From contig NZ_CP017603.1 of the NCBI RefSeq assembly GCF_001854185.1, positions 1,984,001 through 2,048,000 on the forward strand: a stretch of 64,000 nucleotides of DNA, given 5' to 3'. Under the pieces are notes generated by a model. That model was not told the origin of the DNA. It did no database searches and saw nothing but the letters and a program-made list of their open reading frames with translations. Both the position numbers and the translations under genes were made by a program. The DNA is from Clostridium formicaceticum. GTDB taxonomy: Bacteria > Bacillota > Clostridia > Peptostreptococcales > Natronincolaceae. Positions 34,654 to 44,825 of the stretch are shown here, piece by piece; position 1 is the stretch's first letter, and each line of letters starts with the position of its first letter.

Positions 34654-37600
34654 ATGAAACGCAGATTTTCTGGTTTGCTAATTCTGTGTTTGATTGTGCT
34701 GACACTCTATGGAGCATTACCATCTTGGGCACAGGATATGAAGCAGGAAGTTGTTTTAAATGATCTTCAAATGGAAGAAAAAATTCCAGAAGAGATAAAG
34801 GAGCAAATGGGGAGCTTACAAATGCCTTTCATCAAAAATGAAGGGCAGGTGAAGGACGAAAAGGTTCAATTTTATGCAGAAACATTTGCTGGCTTAGTGA
34901 TGGTGAAGGAGGAAGGCATTGTCTATCTACTACCATCAGAAGAAGATAAAAAACCTCAGCTACTTGTAGAGAAGTTTGTTGATGGTGAATCCAAGATAAT
35001 TGAAGGCCAGGATGAAGCTGTTACAAGAGTTAATTATTTTAAAGGGCAAGATCCAGACCAGTGGCAACAGAATTTGTCAACCTACAATCGTGTCAGTCTA
35101 GGAGAAGTATATGATAATATCGAGGTAAATTTAAAGGCCTATGGTGACAATGTGGAAAAGATTTTTATTGTAGCACCGGGGGCAGACCCCACACAAATTG
35201 CCATACAGCTTGATGGGGCAAAAAAGATAGCTGTTGATGAAGATGGGCAATTGGTCATCCAAACCCCTGGTGGTGCACTGGCGATGACTGCTCCCATAGC
35301 CTATCAGGAAAAAGAAGGACAACAGATAGATATATCTGTATCCTACTGGGTAGAGGACAACCAGTATGGCTTTCGTTTAGGAAAATATGATGTTACGAAG
35401 GAGCTCATTATTGATCCTATGCTGGCTTCTAGTCTTTTGGGAGGAAAAGATAAGGATTATTTAACCAGTATGGCGGTTGATGCCATGGGAAATGTTTATA
35501 TAACGGGCTATACTTATTCAATGGATATGTTGCAAAATGCCAGTAGACCCTATACAGGAGGAAATTACTTTGAATGGGACCCATGGACATATATGCCACC
35601 AGACCCCAGTGATGTGGTGAATCCCCAAGATATCTTTGTTGCCAAGTTAGATGGAAATTTACAAAGTTTATTAGCTGCTACTTTTATCGGTGGAAGTGAA
35701 AGTGATGTAGCTGAGACGATGATGTTAGGGCCAGATGGTGCAGTTTATATTGCAGGAAGAACTTACTCGTCTGGTATTAGAACCTATAGAGATTATTTAG
35801 ATTATGAGGACTTCGAGTATGATCCCTGGGAATGGTATGACGATGAAATTGTATTTGAGCTTAAACCACCTACAGCTTTTCCTACTACCAGTGGTACTTA
35901 CCAAGAAAGGTTCCCAGGAACAAGTGAAACAACCACATATATTGACTCAAGACAAAATAGTTTTTTTATCACACGATTAAATAGTAATCTTAATCACATT
36001 GAAGCATCTACCTTTATTGGGAGGGGAACAAGCGGTACACAAGGGATTTATGGCATTGCATTTGATGGCGGTGGAAATATCTTTGTTACGGGAACAACCA
36101 ATTCAGATGCATACCCTACAACTTCTGGAGCTTATGATACTACCTTTAATGATGATGGTGCGAATGCCTTTGTTTCTAAATTGAACAAAGACTTAACGAC
36201 TTTACAAGCTTCTACCTTCTTAGGAGGTGGCGGTGGTTTATATAATGGTACTGCTTTAAGATTAGATGGTACAGAGGCAAAGGACATTGTGGTAGATACA
36301 GCAGGAAGCGTCTATATCACTGGTTCCACTACGGATAAAAACTTTCCTATTATAGGGGGATATCAAAGTCAATTTAACAATGGAAGAAGTGATACATCAA
36401 AGGACGCTTTTGTGGCTAAATTAAGCAACAACCTTCAGAACCTGCAGGCGTCTACCTATCTGGGAGGGCAAAGTTATGATGTAGGCGTTGCTTTAGCTGT
36501 GGATGCAGGGGGCAGGATATTTGTTACTGGACAAACAATGTCACAGGATTTTCCTGTTTCTCAAGATGCCTATCAAGACACAATTATTGGCCAGTATCAT
36601 GACATATTTGTGACGAAATTAGATCAAAACCTCAACCAAATGTTAGCGTCAACATTACTGGGGGGTAGCATGAGGGAAGATGTTTATGCTATTGCTTTGG
36701 ATACAGATAATGTTTATGTGGTAGGCTCCACATCATCATCGAACTATCCTACTACCGATGGTTCACAGGATGGTATGGGTGAAAACATCTTGATTAGTAA
36801 GTTAGACAAAGAGTTAAGAAATCTTCGAGCTTCAACCCTCATCGGTGGGGCAGGATTGTATGATAGTGGCAATGATACGGGAAAAGGCATCGTGGTGCAA
36901 AATGGTAAGGTTTATATTGCTGGACAAACCTCTTCCCGTAACTATCCAGTGACAGAAGGTGCTTATATTCGTTTGCCTCAGACCAGTAGAATGGGGGACA
37001 CAGATGTTTTTGTTACTATATTAAAGGATACTTTAACACATGCCCGTGTTACTGAGGTGACAACGAATCTTTTTAATCAAACCTTTGGCATAGGTGAAGA
37101 GATCCCTATCAAAATTAAATTTAATGCAAATGTCTATGTTCAAGGAGAAGGTAAACCAGAACTAAAGCTTAATGCTGGCGATGAGGCTGTAGCCACCTAC
37201 ATCAGCGGCTCAGGAAGTAACACCTTGGAGTTCTTGTATACAGTACAGGCAGGAGATCAAGCAGAAGTATTAAACTATGTTGCTACAGATTCTCTGCAGC
37301 TGGAGGATTGTTTCCTCGAGGATGCCGGTGGAGATCTTATAGAAGCAGTTCTTCCAGATCCTAATTCTCGAGAAGCTTTAGCTTCTAGAAGCATAAAGAT
37401 CAATACAGTTGCTCCTAGCATAGTAAAGGTTACTTCTCCTAAAGCAGATGGTACCTATGGTGCAGATAATGAGATTCCGATTGAAATTATCTTTAGCGAA
37501 GCTGTAAAAGTTACAGGCGTACCTGAGTTAATACTCAATACAGAACCTGAGAGGGTGGCTACTTATACAAGTGGCTCAGGCACCAGTACACTAACTTTTA

Positions 37601-40600
37601 CTTATTTAGTTCAAGAAGAAGATAGTGTAGAAAACTTGAATTATAAAGCAACAGATTCTCTGCAGTTAGAAGAAGGAAGTATCACTGATTTAATGAACAA
37701 TGCAGCTAATTTGACACTTCCAGATCCTCTTTCAGAGGAATCTTTAGGTGGTAATAAAAGTATTATGATCGACAATTATGCTCCTCGTGCTACAGTGGTA
37801 ACATCTTCATTAGAGGATGGAAGCTATGGTGTGGGAGGGGTGATTCCTATTCAAATCACCTTTAGCGAAGCTGTAAATGTTGCGGGAACCCCTCGATTGG
37901 CTTTGAATACAGTACCACAGCGTTATGCCAATTATAGTAGTGGTTCTGGAACAACGGTGTTGACCTTTGAATATACGATTCAAAGTGGTGATAATACCAT
38001 CATCGCCGAAAATAACCCTCAGAAAATAGCATTGAACTACAAGACAGTAGAAGATTTGATTTTGAACTATGGCACGGAAATAGGTACAATCACTGGCGTT
38101 GATAAAGACAATCATGTTATTTTAACGCTGCCAAAGCCTGATAGTGCTGCTGCATTAGCCGGTAGCAAAAGTATTATCGTCGATAACAAGGCACCACAAT
38201 ACAAAAGCTTGACCACAGATGAAAAAACATATACCACCTATGGTGCTGGTACAACCCTTCACATCAATATAACCTTTGATGAAGCGGTTTATGTGACAGG
38301 AACACCTTTCCTAGAACTGAATACAACCCCAGACCGCAGTGCAGTTTATGCATCTGGTAGTGGTACAGATACCTTGAAGTTTATCTATACCATTCAAGAG
38401 GGTGACGCAGCAGCAGGTGAGCTAGATTACCTTACTACAGATTCATTAAAGCTAGGGGTAGAAGGCAGTATTAAAGATGCTGTAGGACATGATGCTGATT
38501 TAAGACTTCCCTGGAGTAGTAGCTTGATATCTGGCGGAGACTTAAAAAGAAGATATATAAAAATAGATGCTATAGTACCTACTTGGGGTGAAGACAGCTG
38601 GTTGGAAGCAACCAACATCGGAGAGACCAGCCTCACATTAAACTGGAGTAAAACAGCAAGTGACAATATTAAGGTTGAAGCCTATAATCTTTACCAAGAT
38701 ACTAACTTGATCGCTACGATAAAAGGTACTGCATTTACCAGCCCTGCCACTACTTATAATGTAATGGATTTAACACCGGCAAAAGAATATACCTTCCATG
38801 TGGAGGCTGTAGATGCGGCAGGAAATGAAAGCAGCAATGGTCCTAGTACTGTTGCGGTCACAGATGGAGGGACATCGGGAGAAGACAAGGAAGCACCAAT
38901 TTGGGTAGACAACAGTGGATTGACCGTTTCTGAAGTAGGTGTACGCAGTTTAACTTTACACTGGGATAAAGAGGATGTAACCGATAATGTGATGGTAACT
39001 GGATTTAATATTTACCAGGATGACCAACAGATACCGGTAGCCACAGTCGATTCCAACACAACGAGTTATAAAGTTATGGGCTTAAAGTCATATACAGAAT
39101 ATACTTTCCGTGTGGAAGCCATAGATGCGGCAGGAAATGAGAGTACTAACGGTCCACGTATAACACGGAAGACAGAGATTCCTGATCTGACTGTTAGAGG
39201 AGGCAAGGTAAAAACAGAGCAAGAGTATTTGCTGGCAGATTTATTGAAATTGGATATTGATGAAAACTTTCCATCTCAATCTGTATCAGCGCCTATTCTA
39301 TGGCAAAAATATTCTACAGTAAATGATTTTGGCACCAGCAGACGCTATGCTGCTGAAGGGGTAAGAATATCTTATTTACTTGAAGCGGCAGGGGTTGAAC
39401 CAGGTTATGGTAAGGTAACTTTCTATTCCACGGATGCTAGTCCATTATCATTGACAGAAGAACAGATTAACGCAGAAAAATATTATTTTCCTGCCTCAGG
39501 AGAAGCTATATTAGTAGAACCGATGCTGGCTTATCTATCTACAGATACATCAGGTGCAGTGGAGCCAAACTTTGCCAATATGATGCCCCATACATTGCGT
39601 TTGTTCTTCGGACAGAATAATGCTGGGGAAGTTCTAAACAGTTATTATAAGAAAAATATTTACCTTATCGTTGTTGGTGACGCAGAAGGAACAACAGAAG
39701 ATGATGAGGCGCCAACTTGGCCTACAGGCAGCAAACTGACAGCTTCTAATATCACTGATACCAGTGTAGACTTGAGCTGGACACTTGCAGAAGATAATGT
39801 AGAGGTAACAGATTACAAGATATTCAAAGGCGCTGAATTAATGACAACTGTCACAGGTTCAGTGTATGCCTATAATGTAACTGGCCTAACTGCAGGCACT
39901 GATTATACCTTTAAGGTAGAAGCAGGGGATGCGGCAGGTAACTGGAGTAGTGATGGCCCTAGTATTTCAGTAAAAACAGCAGCAGCACCTCCAACAGCAG
40001 ACAAAGAAGTACCAACTTGGCCTTCAGGCAACTTAACTGCTTCTAATGTAACACAAACTGGATTGACATTAACTTGGAGTGGAGCACAGGATAATGTAGG
40101 GGTGACAAATTACAAAATATTTAAAGGTGCTGAATTAATGGCAACTGTCACAGGTTCAGTATATGTCTATGATTTAACCGGTTTAACTGCAGGCACTGAC
40201 TATACCTTTAAGGTAGAAGCAGGGGATGCGGCAGGTAACTGGAGCAGTGATGGTCCTAGTGTTACTGTTACCACAGTTCCTACAACTTCTAATGTTACTC
40301 TAGTCTTAAGTACAGATAGTGCGGTTGTAGGAGAAAACGTAACCGCCTCTGGCACAGCTGATCCAGATATCTGGATCACCATAAAAATAATTGACGCTGC
40401 TGAAAACATTCTCTATTTTGATGCAGTAAAATCCGACGCTAATGGAAACTACAGTAATACCTTTAAGGTACCCATTACTATACCGGGAAGATTGACAGTT
40501 GTGGCAGGTTATGGAAGCAATGTCGCCAATGCAAGCTTAATGATAAGGGAAACAACACCATCCGACCATGAAGCACCAACTTGGCCTTCAGGCAATTTAA

Positions 40601-42171
40601 CCGTTTCTAATGTGACACAAACTGGATTGACATTAACTTGGAATGGCGCACAGGATAATGTAGACATAACAAATTACAGGATATTCAAAGATGCTGAATT
40701 AATTGCAACTGTTACAGGCTCAGTATACGCTTATAATGTAACTGGTTTAACAGCAGGCACAGATTATACCTTTAAGGTAGAAGCAGGGGATGCGGCAGGT
40801 AACTGGAGTAGTGATGGCCCTAGTATTTCAGTAAAAACAGCAGCAGCACCTCCAACAGCAGACAAAGAAGCACCGACTTGGCCTTTAGGCAACTTAACTG
40901 CTTCTAATGTAACACAAACTGGATTGACATTAACCTGGAATGCTGCAAATGATAATATAGATGTGATTGCTTATAAAATATATCAAAACGGTTCTTTTAT
41001 AGCTACAGTAGATGGTATCACTACTACATACACCGTCAGTGGGCTTAGCAGTGGTACAAACTATACCTTTAAAGTAGAAGCAGGGGATGCAGCCGGCAAT
41101 TGGAGTACCGATGGCCCTAGCGTTACTGTAAAAACAACAACTGCTTCCAGTGGTGGCAGTGGTGGAGGTGGCGGCGGTTCTAGCACGCCTAAAGAACCTA
41201 TCTCCACATCTACTTCTACAAACACAGAAGTATCCGTAAATCCTGCCAAGGGAGCTACAATAAATTTAACAGAAAACATTCATATTGTGATACCTGCAAA
41301 TGCTTTAAAGGAAACGAATCCTGTTAGCGTTAGCATCAAGAAGGTAGAAATACCTCCAAAGGCTTCTAGCGATGCTACATTAATCAGTGATGTATATGAG
41401 TTTACAGTGGGAGGCAAAAAATCCTATATTTTTGCCAGCAATGTGAAGATAACATTGACATTTGATCCAAGTGCTATAGGAACTGATGAAGAACCAGCTA
41501 TGTTCTATTATGATGAAGCTCAACAAAAATGGATCAATATAGGTGGAGAGGTATCGGAGTCCACAATCACTGCAGAAGTAGACCATTTTACTAAGTTTGC
41601 TGTATTTGCAGTAGAAAAAGAAGGTAGCTTAGCGGTAGTAGCACCTCAGTTAGAGACACTAAAAGATATCACTGGACACTGGGGAGAGGATAATATCAAA
41701 AAGTTAGTTGATTTACAAGTAATCAACGGTTATCCAGATGGTAGCTTTAAACCTGATGGTACTATCACTAGGGCAGAATTTGCTACCATGTTGGTGAAAG
41801 CGTTTGAATTTGATAGTAATGATGAAAAAGTATTTAAAGATACAGCTAACCATTGGGCAAAAGACTATGTATCTAAAGCAGCCACATTTGGTATTGTCAG
41901 TGGTTATGATGCTGACAGTTTTGGGCCGGACGACTTGATTACCCGTGAGCAAATGACGGTAATGATTGTTAAGGCAGCTAAACTGGCCGTAGTAAAAGAA
42001 GAAAGTACTTTTGCAGACGAGAGAAATATTTCTCAGTGGGCGAAGGAGGCTGTTACTACAGCTGTAAAGCATGACATTATGAAGGGATATCCTGATCATA
42101 CTGTCAAACCTCAAGGCAGTGCTACTAGAGCTGAAGCTGTTACAGTTATTATCAAGGCTCTAAAGTTGTAA
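34654..42171 (+). CDS. Giant S-layer-associated protein: SBBP propeller, Ig-like, FN3 and three SLH domains
   Basis: The product has 2,505 residues. After a signal peptide (to about 27, WAQD) comes an N-terminal domain often found before SBBP repeats (PFIKNEGQVKDEKVQFYAE). Residues about 255-800 hold SBBP beta-propeller repeats (AVDAMGNVYITGYT, AFDGGGNIFVTGTT). About 800-1300 hold four Ig-like repeats (YVQGEGKPELKLNAGD, SGSGTSTLTFTY). FN3 domains follow from about 1310. A molybdopterin-domain-like insert lies near 1510-1670, more FN3 units run to 2165, a Gly/Ser linker follows, then a ZU5-like stretch. Three SLH domains close the protein (about 2335-2505; HWGEDNIKKL, ITRAEF). SLH domains bind pyruvylated cell-wall polymer. 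The three large FN3 copies are almost identical in DNA. Confidence 0.9.
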   Translation: MKRRFSGLLILCLIVLTLYGALPSWAQDMKQEVVLNDLQMEEKIPEEIKEQMGSLQMPFIKNEGQVKDEKVQFYAETFAGLVMVKEEGIVYLLPSEEDKKPQLLVEKFVDGESKIIEGQDEAVTRVNYFKGQDPDQWQQNLSTYNRVSLGEVYDNIEVNLKAYGDNVEKIFIVAPGADPTQIAIQLDGAKKIAVDEDGQLVIQTPGGALAMTAPIAYQEKEGQQIDISVSYWVEDNQYGFRLGKYDVTKELIIDPMLASSLLGGKDKDYLTSMAVDAMGNVYITGYTYSMDMLQNASRPYTGGNYFEWDPWTYMPPDPSDVVNPQDIFVAKLDGNLQSLLAATFIGGSESDVAETMMLGPDGAVYIAGRTYSSGIRTYRDYLDYEDFEYDPWEWYDDEIVFELKPPTAFPTTSGTYQERFPGTSETTTYIDSRQNSFFITRLNSNLNHIEASTFIGRGTSGTQGIYGIAFDGGGNIFVTGTTNSDAYPTTSGAYDTTFNDDGANAFVSKLNKDLTTLQASTFLGGGGGLYNGTALRLDGTEAKDIVVDTAGSVYITGSTTDKNFPIIGGYQSQFNNGRSDTSKDAFVAKLSNNLQNLQASTYLGGQSYDVGVALAVDAGGRIFVTGQTMSQDFPVSQDAYQDTIIGQYHDIFVTKLDQNLNQMLASTLLGGSMREDVYAIALDTDNVYVVGSTSSSNYPTTDGSQDGMGENILISKLDKELRNLRASTLIGGAGLYDSGNDTGKGIVVQNGKVYIAGQTSSRNYPVTEGAYIRLPQTSRMGDTDVFVTILKDTLTHARVTEVTTNLFNQTFGIGEEIPIKIKFNANVYVQGEGKPELKLNAGDEAVATYISGSGSNTLEFLYTVQAGDQAEVLNYVATDSLQLEDCFLEDAGGDLIEAVLPDPNSREALASRSIKINTVAPSIVKVTSPKADGTYGADNEIPIEIIFSEAVKVTGVPELILNTEPERVATYTSGSGTSTLTFTYLVQEEDSVENLNYKATDSLQLEEGSITDLMNNAANLTLPDPLSEESLGGNKSIMIDNYAPRATVVTSSLEDGSYGVGGVIPIQITFSEAVNVAGTPRLALNTVPQRYANYSSGSGTTVLTFEYTIQSGDNTIIAENNPQKIALNYKTVEDLILNYGTEIGTITGVDKDNHVILTLPKPDSAAALAGSKSIIVDNKAPQYKSLTTDEKTYTTYGAGTTLHINITFDEAVYVTGTPFLELNTTPDRSAVYASGSGTDTLKFIYTIQEGDAAAGELDYLTTDSLKLGVEGSIKDAVGHDADLRLPWSSSLISGGDLKRRYIKIDAIVPTWGEDSWLEATNIGETSLTLNWSKTASDNIKVEAYNLYQDTNLIATIKGTAFTSPATTYNVMDLTPAKEYTFHVEAVDAAGNESSNGPSTVAVTDGGTSGEDKEAPIWVDNSGLTVSEVGVRSLTLHWDKEDVTDNVMVTGFNIYQDDQQIPVATVDSNTTSYKVMGLKSYTEYTFRVEAIDAAGNESTNGPRITRKTEIPDLTVRGGKVKTEQEYLLADLLKLDIDENFPSQSVSAPILWQKYSTVNDFGTSRRYAAEGVRISYLLEAAGVEPGYGKVTFYSTDASPLSLTEEQINAEKYYFPASGEAILVEPMLAYLSTDTSGAVEPNFANMMPHTLRLFFGQNNAGEVLNSYYKKNIYLIVVGDAEGTTEDDEAPTWPTGSKLTASNITDTSVDLSWTLAEDNVEVTDYKIFKGAELMTTVTGSVYAYNVTGLTAGTDYTFKVEAGDAAGNWSSDGPSISVKTAAAPPTADKEVPTWPSGNLTASNVTQTGLTLTWSGAQDNVGVTNYKIFKGAELMATVTGSVYVYDLTGLTAGTDYTFKVEAGDAAGNWSSDGPSVTVTTVPTTSNVTLVLSTDSAVVGENVTASGTADPDIWITIKIIDAAENILYFDAVKSDANGNYSNTFKVPITIPGRLTVVAGYGSNVANASLMIRETTPSDHEAPTWPSGNLTVSNVTQTGLTLTWNGAQDNVDITNYRIFKDAELIATVTGSVYAYNVTGLTAGTDYTFKVEAGDAAGNWSSDGPSISVKTAAAPPTADKEAPTWPLGNLTASNVTQTGLTLTWNAANDNIDVIAYKIYQNGSFIATVDGITTTYTVSGLSSGTNYTFKVEAGDAAGNWSTDGPSVTVKTTTASSGGSGGGGGGSSTPKEPISTSTSTNTEVSVNPAKGATINLTENIHIVIPANALKETNPVSVSIKKVEIPPKASSDATLISDVYEFTVGGKKSYIFASNVKITLTFDPSAIGTDEEPAMFYYDEAQQKWINIGGEVSESTITAEVDHFTKFAVFAVEKEGSLAVVAPQLETLKDITGHWGEDNIKKLVDLQVINGYPDGSFKPDGTITRAEFATMLVKAFEFDSNDEKVFKDTANHWAKDYVSKAATFGIVSGYDADSFGPDDLITREQMTVMIVKAAKLAVVKEESTFADERNISQWAKEAVTTAVKHDIMKGYPDHTVKPQGSATRAEAVTVIIKALKL
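39901..40870 (+). repeat. Near-identical FN3 module repeats, including a perfect 109-bp direct repeat
   Basis: Bases 39901-40009 and 40762-40870 are identical over 109 bp, starting GATTATACCTTTAAGGTAG and ending GACAAAGAAG. Shorter shared runs also appear in the copies at 40197-40260 and 41060-41120. The repeat unit encodes the last strands of an FN3 domain and the linker to the next. Confidence 0.85.
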
Positions 42172-42298
42172 AGTAATTGATTGTATGCATGAAGAGGAAG
42201 AAGACAAAATAATATCAAAGTCAACTGATTTTAGAAAGCGGATATCCTAAAAGTAAAAACATAATACATGTAAACTTAATCGTTTTAAAAAAGAACTT

Positions 42299-42333
42299 AG
42301 AACTCCTTCACTTTGTTGAAGGAGTTCTTTTAT
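42299..42333 (+). terminator. Rho-independent terminator
   Basis: AGAACTCCTTC (42299-42309) pairs with GAAGGAGTTCT (42318-42328), followed by TTTAT. Confidence 0.85.
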
Positions 42334-42420
42334 CTAAATAAAAGAATTATAAGATCTTTATAAACAATAAAATTTATCTTATAGTAAAAAATATTTACAA
42401 ATAATATATAAAAAATAACA

Positions 42421-42449
42421 TTGCAAATCGTTTTCGTTTGTTATATAAT
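42421..42449 (+). promoter_or_regulatory. Promoter of the FMN lipoprotein gene
   Basis: TTGCAA (42421-42426) and TATAAT (42444-42449) with a 17-base spacer. The spacer holds CAAATCG and CGTTTG arranged as an imperfect palindrome, which could be a repressor site. Confidence 0.7.
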
Positions 42450-42514
42450 TAACTTGTAAAGACGAATGTCACATTTTAAAGGACAAATATCCTACATAAA
42501 AGGGGGAAAATTTT

Positions 42515-43267
42515 ATGAAAAAAGTATTAATATTTCTGTTAGCTATGCTAATGGTAGTAAGTTTAATTGGATGTTCAAGTCAGACAGCTGCAGATCCAGA
42601 CCCAGTTGAGGATCCAGTAGTAGGGGAAGGAACAACAAATAAGTATAATGATGGTACGTATGAAGCTTATGATGATGCTGCTGCAAAGAGCTTCTACAAG
42701 GCAGTTGTTACAGTAAAAGATGATAAAATTGTAGATTTAGATTTAATTGGTTTTAGAAACACAGGAGAGTTAAAGGATGCAGATTATCCATATGCGCCTT
42801 TTCATGAAGCACAAGCAACTTTAACAGAAGCGTTTTTAGCGGCGAATGGAACAGAAGGTGTAGAGATTGTTACTGGTGCCACAGGATCTTCTGAAGGTTG
42901 GGCAATTGCAATCAATAGAGCATTAGAAAAAGCTTTAGTTGAGCCTGTAAGTGATGCAGCTTACTTTGACGGTACTTTCCAAGGCGTTACTGAATTAGGT
43001 GAAAGAGGACGTAAAATGACTCGTGTAACTATTGAAAATGATAAAATTGTAGATGTTGTAGTAGAAGAAACAAGATTTGTAGATGGTGCAGAAGTTTTAA
43101 AAGATGAAGAGTATGAGTATGAAGCATTCCATCAAGCTGCAGAAGAAATGCCAGCTAGATTTATAGAAGCAAATGGTACTGATGTTGAAATCTTTACAGG
43201 AGCTACAAGCTCAAGTACTGGATGGATCGAAGCAGTTGAAGATGCTTTAGCAAAAGCAAAAAGATAA
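42515..43267 (+). CDS. Lipoprotein with two FMN-binding domains (PplA-like)
   Basis: The 250-residue product has a lipobox SLIGC (Cys20) and an acidic linker. Two FMN-binding (PF04205-type) domains follow at about 47-142 and 150-248. Each ends in a flavinylation motif: TGATGSS with acceptor Thr123 and TGATSSS with acceptor Thr231. This layout matches Listeria PplA, the flavolipoprotein of extracellular electron transfer, which is modified by ApbE. An apbE gene is 13 kb upstream on the other strand. A redox function on the outer face of the membrane is inferred. ATG 42515 follows AAAAGGGGG. Confidence 0.88.
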   Translation: MKKVLIFLLAMLMVVSLIGCSSQTAADPDPVEDPVVGEGTTNKYNDGTYEAYDDAAAKSFYKAVVTVKDDKIVDLDLIGFRNTGELKDADYPYAPFHEAQATLTEAFLAANGTEGVEIVTGATGSSEGWAIAINRALEKALVEPVSDAAYFDGTFQGVTELGERGRKMTRVTIENDKIVDVVVEETRFVDGAEVLKDEEYEYEAFHQAAEEMPARFIEANGTDVEIFTGATSSSTGWIEAVEDALAKAKR

Positions 43268-43270
43268 TAA

Positions 43271-43306
43271 CAAAAAAACTCCTAATTTCCAAATTAGGAG
43301 TTTTTT
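43271..43306. terminator. Bidirectional terminator
   Basis: AAAAAAACTCCTAATTT (43271-43287) pairs with AAATTAGGAGTTTTTTT (43290-43306) around a two-base gap (CC). It separates two converging genes. Confidence 0.9.
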
Positions 43307-43341
43307 TGTGAAAGAAAAAGTTAAAGATATTACTGGTTTAC

Positions 43342-43809
43342 CTAAAAATAGTCTTTTGAATAGACAAAGGATTTATGGCCGGTCTTTAGATGGTTTTTTA
43401 CCTCTACAAGAAGATTAAAGCCGTGCTTTCTATAGACATTTCTTCCGGCTAGGTTTTCTTGATCGATAACGATAAAAGCTCTCCTTAAAGGGTAGTTTAG
43501 TTTTTTATAATAATTTTCAATATCCTCTACGCAATATTTTAACATAAGACTGCCGTAACCTTTTCCACGATTTTTTTCACTATGTATGAACATTTGGAAA
43601 ATTTCTACTAAGCCTGAAGAAATCCCTTCTTTGATGGACCATGTGATAGCGCCAATTGTTTCATGATCATTATAAAACATTAAGCTTCTGTGGACCTCGA
43701 TGCAAGCTATTGCATACTTTTCTGCTAATTCCTGAACATCACCATAGTGCTTTAAATAATTATCTACAAAATATTGCTGATCATTCTTAGAAGCGACGCG
43801 GCACTTCAT
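43342..43809 (-). CDS. GNAT-family N-acetyltransferase
   Basis: The 155-residue product has the acetyl-CoA motif EKNRGKGYGSLMLKYC and the motif B region DQENLAGRNVYRKHGF. ATG 43809 follows GGAAGGAAG; an in-frame TTG at 43827 overlaps that site. The acyl acceptor is unknown. It is monocistronic. Confidence 0.85.
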   Translation of the reverse strand: MKCRVASKNDQQYFVDNYLKHYGDVQELAEKYAIACIEVHRSLMFYNDHETIGAITWSIKEGISSGLVEIFQMFIHSEKNRGKGYGSLMLKYCVEDIENYYKKLNYPLRRAFIVIDQENLAGRNVYRKHGFNLLVEVKNHLKTGHKSFVYSKDYF

Positions 43810-43951
43810 TATACATCTTCCTTCCAATTAATTTTCTAATCCTATTCTATACTAGTTTTTAAAAATTTTATAGTATCTATTACAACATAAATTTACCGCT
43901 ATTGTCAACTTCATAAAGGAATTACGTATTATAGAGTAAGGAGGTATGTGT

Positions 43952-44794
43952 ATGAGAATAGCTAGTAGATATTTAAGATTGTTAGATCCTTATATGGAAG
44001 GCCCAGATGTGATGCATGTACAAGAAAGATTAACTACACTAGGTTTTTATGAAGGGGTCGTAGATGGAATTTATGATGATGAGGTTTTTGAAGCTGTCAG
44101 AAGCTTTCAAACTGACTATGGATTAAACCCTGACGGCATAGTGGGACCAGATACATGGAATGCAATAGGGCTAGATCCTGCAGTGCAGTTTCCAGTGCCA
44201 CCGGAGGGGTACAGAATAGAGGTGGACCTGGAAAGAAAAATCCTGACGCTAAAACAGTTTAGTGAAATCATTAATACTTATCCAGTGGCAGTAGGAAAAC
44301 CTTCTACTCCTACACCTACAGGTGATTGGCAGATTATTCAAAAAACTAGAAATCCTGGGGGCCCATTTGGTACCCGTTGGATGCGCATCAATGTTCCCTG
44401 GGGTGGGTATGGTATCCACGGTACAGATGCACCGGAATCCATAGGTACCGCTGCTAGTCATGGGTGTATAAGGATGTTTAATGAAGACGTCAATGCCCTT
44501 TATGATATTGTTCCTTTAGGTACACCTGTAAAAATAACAGGAGAAGTGTTTTCAGGTAGAGTGCTGGAGATTGGTGTAGAGCCAGGGCCTGATGTGTTTG
44601 AAGTAAAGGCTATTTTAACAGAATTAGGCTACTATAGAGACGAAATAGACGGCATCTACGATGAAGCAGCAGCAGAGGCAGTAAGAAGTTTTCAAAGAGA
44701 TTTCAATATCATAGCAGATGGTATTGTAGGGGTAGATACCTATAATGAACTTCAACTGGCAAGAGATCAATATTTGGAGGATAGAGAACCATAG
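43952..44794 (+). CDS. L,D-transpeptidase (YkuD) flanked by two peptidoglycan-binding domains
   Basis: The product has 280 residues. ATG 43952 lies seven bases after AAGGAGG, which favours it over ATG 43946. Order: peptidoglycan-binding domain (about 18-75, VQERLTTLGFYEGVVDGIYD), YkuD domain (about 90-200) with His-x-Gly (GYGIHG) and the catalytic Cys in SHGCIRM, then a second peptidoglycan-binding domain (about 215-270). There is no signal peptide. In clostridia such enzymes make 3-3 cross-links or act in spore peptidoglycan; lack of a signal fits a mother-cell role. That is an inference. Confidence 0.9.
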   Translation: MRIASRYLRLLDPYMEGPDVMHVQERLTTLGFYEGVVDGIYDDEVFEAVRSFQTDYGLNPDGIVGPDTWNAIGLDPAVQFPVPPEGYRIEVDLERKILTLKQFSEIINTYPVAVGKPSTPTPTGDWQIIQKTRNPGGPFGTRWMRINVPWGGYGIHGTDAPESIGTAASHGCIRMFNEDVNALYDIVPLGTPVKITGEVFSGRVLEIGVEPGPDVFEVKAILTELGYYRDEIDGIYDEAAAEAVRSFQRDFNIIADGIVGVDTYNELQLARDQYLEDREP

Positions 44795-44825
44795 AATAGG
44801 TGCATTTATCCTTGGATGTATTGCT

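Larger units (their letters stand above)
42172..42514 (+). other. Intergenic region between SLH protein and FMN lipoprotein
   Basis: It holds the terminator of the SLH gene (42299-42333) and the promoter of the lipoprotein (42421-42449). No additional gene is seen. Confidence 0.6.

Noticed and set aside
40200-41279. Minus-strand frames of about 70 codons within the FN3 repeats
   Set aside because: They are antisense shadows repeated because the FN3 DNA is repeated; no ribosome sites.
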